A stretch of 7,428 bases of DNA, taken from the NCBI GenBank assembly GCA_043811005.1, contig JBDRNO010000255.1, forward strand, positions 1 to 7,428. Reading direction: 5' to 3'. The translations under genes and the position numbers were made by a program. Below the pieces are notes generated by a model. The model made no database searches. It saw nothing but the letters and a program-made list of their open reading frames with translations, and had not been told where the DNA came from. This document shows, in pieces, positions 1 through 4,700 of the stretch. The DNA comes from JBDRNO01 sp043811005. Lineage in GTDB: Bacteria; Bacteroidota; Bacteroidia; NORP154. How positions within the stretch are numbered: position 1 is the stretch's first letter; the number at the start of each line of letters is the position of its first letter.

Positions 1-132
1 AAATTCACTACAACTATCTCTATAATATATCTACATTTTCTCAAAGACTTCGCGTTAAAAAAGGACCGTTTTCATCCTATACTGCAAAGTCAGCTTCGGC
101 TGATGTAGGTCAGAGGAAAATATTTTGGTAAT

Positions 133-163
133 GATGTTAGATGTTGGATATTTGATATTGGAT
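133..163. repeat. Heptamer tandem repeat (GATRTTN), about 4.4 copies
   Basis: The bases read as GATGTTA, GATGTTG, GATATTT, GATATTG and a final GAT, so the period is exactly 7 bp with variation only at positions 4 and 7 of the unit. It lies outside any gene. Short heptameric tandem repeats of this kind are often seen between genes in environmental Bacteroidota; that comparison is from memory and no search was run. Confidence 0.7.
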
Positions 164-174
164 AAAGAGGTTTC

Positions 175-318
175 TTAATTCTTCAATAGAGTTATAACCG
201 TTTCCCTCAGTTTGTAGCTTCTAACCTGCCCCGGCCTGCGTTCCCTGACTTTTTCGATCTTTACTATGTCAAGACCCAGTTCCCTGCCCAATCTTGCTAT
301 TATAAAATTTAAACTTTT
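175..318 (-). pseudogene. Possible gene remnant, 47 open codons, unknown family
   Basis: Between a TGA at 319-321 and a TAA at 175-177 the minus strand is open for 47 codons. The product has protein-like composition: an amphipathic charged stretch containing GRELGLDIVKIEK, then RERRPGQVRSYKL, ending ITLLKN. No ATG lies in this frame; the ATG at 320-322 is in another frame that stops soon after. This fits the C-terminal tail of a decayed or frameshifted gene, but the stretch is short enough to be open by chance. I do not recognise the family and assign no function. Confidence 0.3.
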
Positions 319-395
319 TCATGATTTTTAATTTTTAAAAATGACTTTTCTAATGTCTCCTGTATACCAAGTCAAATAAGCATCCCAGTAGTGTG

Positions 396-440
396 AAAAA
401 ATTTATCTTTCCGCCTAAGCGGATCCACCTCAGGTGGAAA
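396..440 (-). terminator. Candidate terminator after the PorP/SprF-like gene
   Basis: Two small palindromes sit side by side: CCGC-CTAA-GCGG (411-422) and CCACCT-C-AGGTGG (425-437). The outer arms TTTCCGCCT (408-416) and AGGTGGAAA (432-440) can also pair with one mismatch, giving an alternative larger stem. Read on the minus strand, the hairpin is followed after about 6-9 nt by a run of six T (complement of 396-401). The position, about 60 nt past the stop of the last minus-strand gene, suits a terminator. The gap before the T-run is longer than in a textbook intrinsic terminator, and paired palindromes like this can also be dispersed intergenic repeats. Confidence 0.4.
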
Positions 441-502
441 AACCCCAACTTCAAAATAAATCCCAATAACTAAATCCAAAAGAGAAAATACAACCTTAGT
501 AT

Positions 503-1639
503 TTAATACAAAGTCTGTCTAATAAACTTCGGACTTGTTTTTGTATGAAACGGGTTTGGATTGATAAAACGGAACGAAAGCTCAAAACCACCCCTGCCAC
601 TGCTTATTGCAGTTAGCTTAGAGATATTTATATCATAACTAAAGCCGATTGCGAATTTACCGAATTCAATTAAAGAAGATACAACGGCAGCATCTTTCAG
701 GCGGTAGTGTGCCCCAAATGAAATAGCTGATCCTTGAACAAATTCTGTATATTTTGACCCCTCCCTTAACTGATATCTTATGGATAACCCCAACAATATT
801 TCTTTAAGCGCGCCTTGTAAAAAGACAATTCCACCTGGCTGTACTGCCATGTTTGTGTTTTTGATCCCAATGGAAGATTTACCATGAATTATCACTCTCA
901 TGAATAGTTTGTTAATATCATTACTTATTTTAAAAGATTGATCGGGTTTGTTAATGTGAAGCATGGTCAGTCCCGCAGTGGCTTTTATTCCATCATTGGA
1001 TGTCATTGAAACATTTTTGCTGCTGAAACCCCACCTAACACCCATTGAAAAATCAGGGTATCTAACAATATATAACCTTCCCTCTTCACCTGAAGATACA
1101 TTGGTGTTAAAGACCTTACCATCGTACTGGCTTCCCCATTCAAGGTTTGAATTTTCATAACCCTGTTGTGAAAAACCACCCTGCAGCCCTGCGGATAAAG
1201 TATTCTTATCATTTATTCTTACATGAGATGCCAGCATAATGCTTGCCTTTGTTGTTCCATATTTCGTATCACCTGCAATATCCCTGATAAATGAGAAACC
1301 TGTTCCCAGAAGAACTTTTTTTAACTTTTCTGTATATATACCCATATCAAAAGTAAGGTCAAAGGTCTGGTAAGGGTTGACAATACTGCGCCATTGATCC
1401 TTGTAATTACTGTAAACTCTTTGTTCCCCGGTAAAGGCGCCTGCATTTGAAGGATTCAGGAGTAAGGGCGTCATCCAGTATTGTGACAGATGGCTGTCCT
1501 GTGAATAACACCGATTACACAGGTTTAATAAGATTACACTGGTTAATATGATTACACACCAGCCTACGCTAAAGCTTCCCGCTACGCTAAAGCTTCTCGG
1601 GACAAGTCGGCTGGCAAGGATTACGATGGTTTTTTTCAT
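503..1639 (-). CDS. PorP/SprF-family type IX secretion outer-membrane protein
   Basis: A 378-residue protein of the PorP/SprF family, which form outer-membrane beta-barrels used by the type IX secretion system. SprF of Flavobacterium johnsoniae is needed to export the adhesin SprB; PorP of Porphyromonas gingivalis is a T9SS component. Seen here: a long N-terminal signal region (residues 1-46, hydrophobic part 28-40, likely cleavage before Gln47), then the family's start pattern LSQYWMTPLLLNPSNAGAF (51-69) and NYKDQW (78-83), followed by alternating beta-strand-like sequence ending with GRGGFELSFRF near the C-terminus. Length is normal for the family. It lies 127 nt downstream of the large CHU_C adhesin on the same strand, the usual partner arrangement. 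The start at 1639 has an A-rich leader and no clear Shine-Dalgarno; no other Met precedes the hydrophobic segment. Residues 11-42 are encoded by short DNA repeats, which is odd. The specific partner role is inferred from context. Confidence 0.9.
   Translation of the reverse strand: MKKTIVILASRLVPRSFSVAGSFSVGWCVIILTSVILLNLCNRCYSQDSHLSQYWMTPLLLNPSNAGAFTGEQRVYSNYKDQWRSIVNPYQTFDLTFDMGIYTEKLKKVLLGTGFSFIRDIAGDTKYGTTKASIMLASHVRINDKNTLSAGLQGGFSQQGYENSNLEWGSQYDGKVFNTNVSSGEEGRLYIVRYPDFSMGVRWGFSSKNVSMTSNDGIKATAGLTMLHINKPDQSFKISNDINKLFMRVIIHGKSSIGIKNTNMAVQPGGIVFLQGALKEILLGLSIRYQLREGSKYTEFVQGSAISFGAHYRLKDAAVVSSLIEFGKFAIGFSYDINISKLTAISSGRGGFELSFRFINPNPFHTKTSPKFIRQTLY
1513..1557 (-). repeat. Three GATTACAC repeats coding the signal-peptide core
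   Basis: On the plus strand GATTACAC occurs at 1513-1520, 1532-1539 and 1550-1557, spaced 19 and 18 bp, with related AT-rich spacers. Read on the minus strand they become GTGTAATC and encode residues 28-42 of the PorP/SprF-like protein, including the hydrophobic segment VIILTSVILL. Runs of GTGTAATC-type units are, as I recall, common in intergenic DNA of environmental Bacteroidota. Confidence 0.7.
1559..1609 (-). repeat. 18-bp direct repeat and palindrome within the signal-peptide region
   Basis: The 15-mer CTACGCTAAAGCTTC occurs at 1564-1578 and 1582-1596, an 18-bp period that keeps frame and gives the protein repeat SFSVAG / SFSVGW. TCCCG (1577-1581) and CGGGA (1598-1602) are inverted repeats around the second copy, and AAGCTT lies within each copy. 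The segment encodes residues 11-27, between MKKTIVIL and the hydrophobic core, where signal peptides of this family normally have nothing extra. It resembles a short palindromic intergenic element that landed in the gene. Confidence 0.65.
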
Positions 1640-1693
1640 TGTTTGATTGTTTTATATTTAGTGTAATATTTGTTGTTTTTCACCCCTTTTGAT

Positions 1694-1755
1694 CTCCCAC
1701 TAAAAACAGAAGGAGAAAATCCACTGGCTCTCCCTCTCCTGTTTTTAGGAGGGGG
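1694..1755. repeat. Long imperfect hairpin between adhesin and PorP/SprF-like gene
   Basis: A perfect 10-bp inverted repeat, CTAAAAACAG (1700-1709) and CTGTTTTTAG (1739-1748), is extended outward by CTCCC (1694-1698) facing GGGGG (1751-1755, one wobble) and inward by GGAGA (1712-1716) facing TCTCC (1729-1733). A smaller alternative stem, CTCCT-GTTTTT-AGGAG, lies at 1736-1751. A further GAGGT-T-ACCTC palindrome (1763-1773) spans the adhesin stop codon. Neither strand has a T-run right after the stem, so it is not a textbook intrinsic terminator. It could be a dispersed palindromic element, an mRNA-stabilising structure or an attenuator that lowers expression of the downstream gene. The 127-nt spacer shows no match to the Bacteroidota promoter pattern TTTG / TAnnTTTG before the downstream start. 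Confidence 0.6.
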
Positions 1756-1766
1756 TATGGGGGAGG

Positions 1767-4700
1767 TTACCTCACCAACGTAATATTTCCGCTCCTTGTA
1801 TCCGTATTTCCCTCTATATCCGTTATTTTAAGATAATATACAAATACAGCCGGGTTTAATTCTTTTCCCTTACAAGTTCCGTCCCAGCCCTTTTCCTGGG
1901 CATTTGACTCAAAGACCTTTTCACCCCAGCGGTCATAGATTGTAAATTCCATTTCTTTTATGCCTGAACCAAAAACATATAGAACATCATTAAGATCATC
2001 ACCATCAGGAGAAAAAATGTTAGGTACAAATATTTCACCTGCAATGACTGTGATATTGACAGAATTTGTATCAGTACAACCAGCTGCATCAGTAACTGCC
2101 AGGTAGTATGTAGTACTTTCTTCAGGGGTGGCGATCGGATTCTGGCAATTCGTACAAGACAATCCGTTAGAAGGGCTCCATGAGTAATCAACTCCACCCG
2201 AACCGGATAATTGTACGCTTTCTCCCTGGGTGATTGTTGCATCATCTTCTGCGGATGCTATTGGCAGGGGATTAACCATTATAGTTACATACAGTGTATC
2301 AGGCAAGCAACTGCCGGCAGAGATTATTACTACATAAGTTGTTGTTGTGGAAGGAGAGCCAATTGGATTGCTGATAGCAGAATCATTGAGGGAGCTATCA
2401 GGATTCCAGTTATATGAGTCGCCCCCGCTTGCATAAAGCTGAACACTGTTGCCAAAGCATATTGAAGTATCCGGACCGGCATTAGTTATCAGAGTGGTAT
2501 CACCAACAATAACAGAGCCGTATAACTGGCATCCGTTTGCATCGGTAACAGTTGCAGTGTAAGCGCCTGGCAAAAGGTTTATTGCAGTATCAGTTGTTTG
2601 AGATAACGGATCATTCCATAAAAATGTATAAGGAGAAGTACCACCGGAGACAATAACCCATGCTGAACCGTCATTATTTCCGCACGTAGCGCTCTGGCTA
2701 CCGGTTGTTATATTAAGCTGGGGTGGCTCTGAAATCGTTATGCTGTCTGTTCCGGAGCATCCGTTTGTATCATATATTACAACTGTATAACTACCAGCGG
2801 GCAGACCTGTTGCAGATGAATCTGTTTGTGAATTATAATCATTCCATTGATATGAATATGGAGATGTTCCGCCTGAGACAGTTGCCGAAGCCATACCGGT
2901 GGAATCTCCTTTACAATTGATTCCCGTTGAAATAGAAATGGATATACTTAATTGAGCAGGTTCGGAAATAGTCGTATTATATGAAGCAATACACCCTGTA
3001 GAGTCAGTAATAGTGACAGACACAACACCTACGCATAAGCCGGTAGTAGTTGTAAACGATCCTGTATCTGCCCCGGATATTGAATCCCCGTTAGACCAAA
3101 CGATATTGAATGGAGCTATTCCGTTGGTTATTGTAACTGTTACTTGTCCATCGCATGCACCATAGCAAGACGCATTGTTTTGCGAAGTTATAGATGCAGC
3201 CAGAGAACAACCCGGTTCCTCAATATCAAAGATTCCCTGAACATAACAACCATTTGAATCTGTTATATCTACAGAATAAATACCGGCACATAAATTTGAA
3301 ATATCTTCGGTAGTATCACCGGTATCCCAGTAAAAGGAATAAGGGGTTGTTCCTCCTGACACTATCAGATCAAAACTTCCGTCACAAGCTCCCGGAGCTG
3401 AAGCATCAGTTATATTAACATTTACAAATAAAGGGGTTGGTTCTGTAATTGTAGCTGAATTAATTGCTGTACAGCCATTATCATCTGTTGCTGTAACATC
3501 ATAAGTGTTTGCAGTAACGTTGACAATATCGTCTGTTGATTGAAGTGTATTTGTCCAGGAATATGAATATGGTCCTGTTCCTCCTGCTGTTGTGGTATAA
3601 ACAGCGCCATCACTTACACTCCAACAGCTTACATTCTGAATGGAATCAACAGATATGCTTAATTGAGCCGGTTGGGTAATAGTAGTGTTATCAGAGATTG
3701 TACAGCCGGCAGAATCAATAACGCCTACCATTAAAGCCCCAACGCATAGTCCGGTAGTTGTAGAATATGAACCTGTATCAATTCCTGAGAGGTTATCACC
3801 ATTAGACCAGATAACAGAGAAAGGCATGGAACCGCCGGTGATGGTGACAGTCGCTTGTCCGTCACATGCTCCGAAGCAGGAAACGTTCACCTGTGATGTA
3901 ATGGAAGCAGCAGGGGCTCCAAGGTCTGAAACAGAGGTAACAGCAGTATCATTACAGCCATTAAAATCAGTAACTGTTATGGTGTAAGAACCCGATGCAA
4001 GAATAGTATCTGTACAACTTGTAGTATCACCGTTACTCCACGAATAAGAATATGGAGGGGTTCCTCCGGTTACAGTATCAACACATGCCTGACCATTTGA
4101 TGCACCGCATTCTGAAGGCGATGTTGTAGTTGTAATAACGAGTGCAGATGGTTCAAAGACAGTAACGGAGGCAGAGTCATCGCAGCCGGAGGCATCAGTG
4201 ATGGAAACCCAATATGATCCGGCAGTTAGTCCCGTACATGAGGAACTGCTGCATCCGTTGCTCCATGCATAAGTGTAGGGCGCTGTGCCACCGGAAACGG
4301 TAACAGTGGCAGTTCCATTGCTGTCGCCGGCACATGCAGTGGAATCTGAGTTCATGATAATAGATAATACCGGTGAGATAGTAATGTTTATAGTATCCGA
4401 TCCGGTACAACTGCCGGAGGTTACGGTTACGTAGTATGTCCCGGTTGCAGTTACATCAAGTGCTTGGTTGGTGGAGGTGTCATTCCACAGGTACGAGTCA
4501 CCTGCACCGGCATCAAGGGTGATGGTGTCGCCAGCGCAGGCAGAGGTGTCCGCCCCTAGGTCAACAGTCAGTCCCAATGAGAAAGTGACATTTATAGTAT
4601 CCGACCCGGTGCAACTACCCGATGTTACGGTTACGTAATATGTGCCTGTTGCAGTTACGTCAAGTGTCTGATTGGTGGAGGCGTCATTCCACACGTACGA

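Larger units (their letters stand above)
1..502. other. Gene-poor region downstream of the PorP/SprF-like gene
   Basis: No convincing intact gene is visible here on either strand. It holds, in order: a perfect 5-bp stem closed by a TTCG loop at 90-103 (TCAGC/GCTGA), a 7-bp tandem repeat at 133-163, an open minus-strand stretch of 47 codons at 175-318 that may be a gene remnant, an AT-only perfect palindrome at 331-342 (ATTTTTAAAAAT), and paired GC-rich palindromes at 408-440. A plus-strand open frame enters from the left edge and stops at 129-131; its 42 codons show no family I recognise. The pattern is that of a repeat-rich intergenic area with decayed sequence. Confidence 0.6.

Noticed and set aside
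90..103. TTCG-loop hairpin as a terminator or small RNA
   Set aside because: The stem is only 5 bp, lacks an adjacent T-run on either strand and has no promoter or conserved RNA context.
3..131. Plus-strand open frame entering from the left edge
   Set aside because: It has 42 codons without a start in the window, no recognised motif and unremarkable composition; it could be the tail of a gene further left but cannot be supported.
1003..1212. Minus-strand 69-codon frame inside the PorP/SprF-like gene
   Set aside because: It is fully contained in another frame of a well-supported gene and has no independent features.
3685..3987. Plus-strand open frame of 100 codons opposite the SprB-like repeats
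   Set aside because: It is antisense to well-supported SprB-like units 2-4, has low-complexity Pro/Val/Thr-rich content mirroring them, and shows no family signature.
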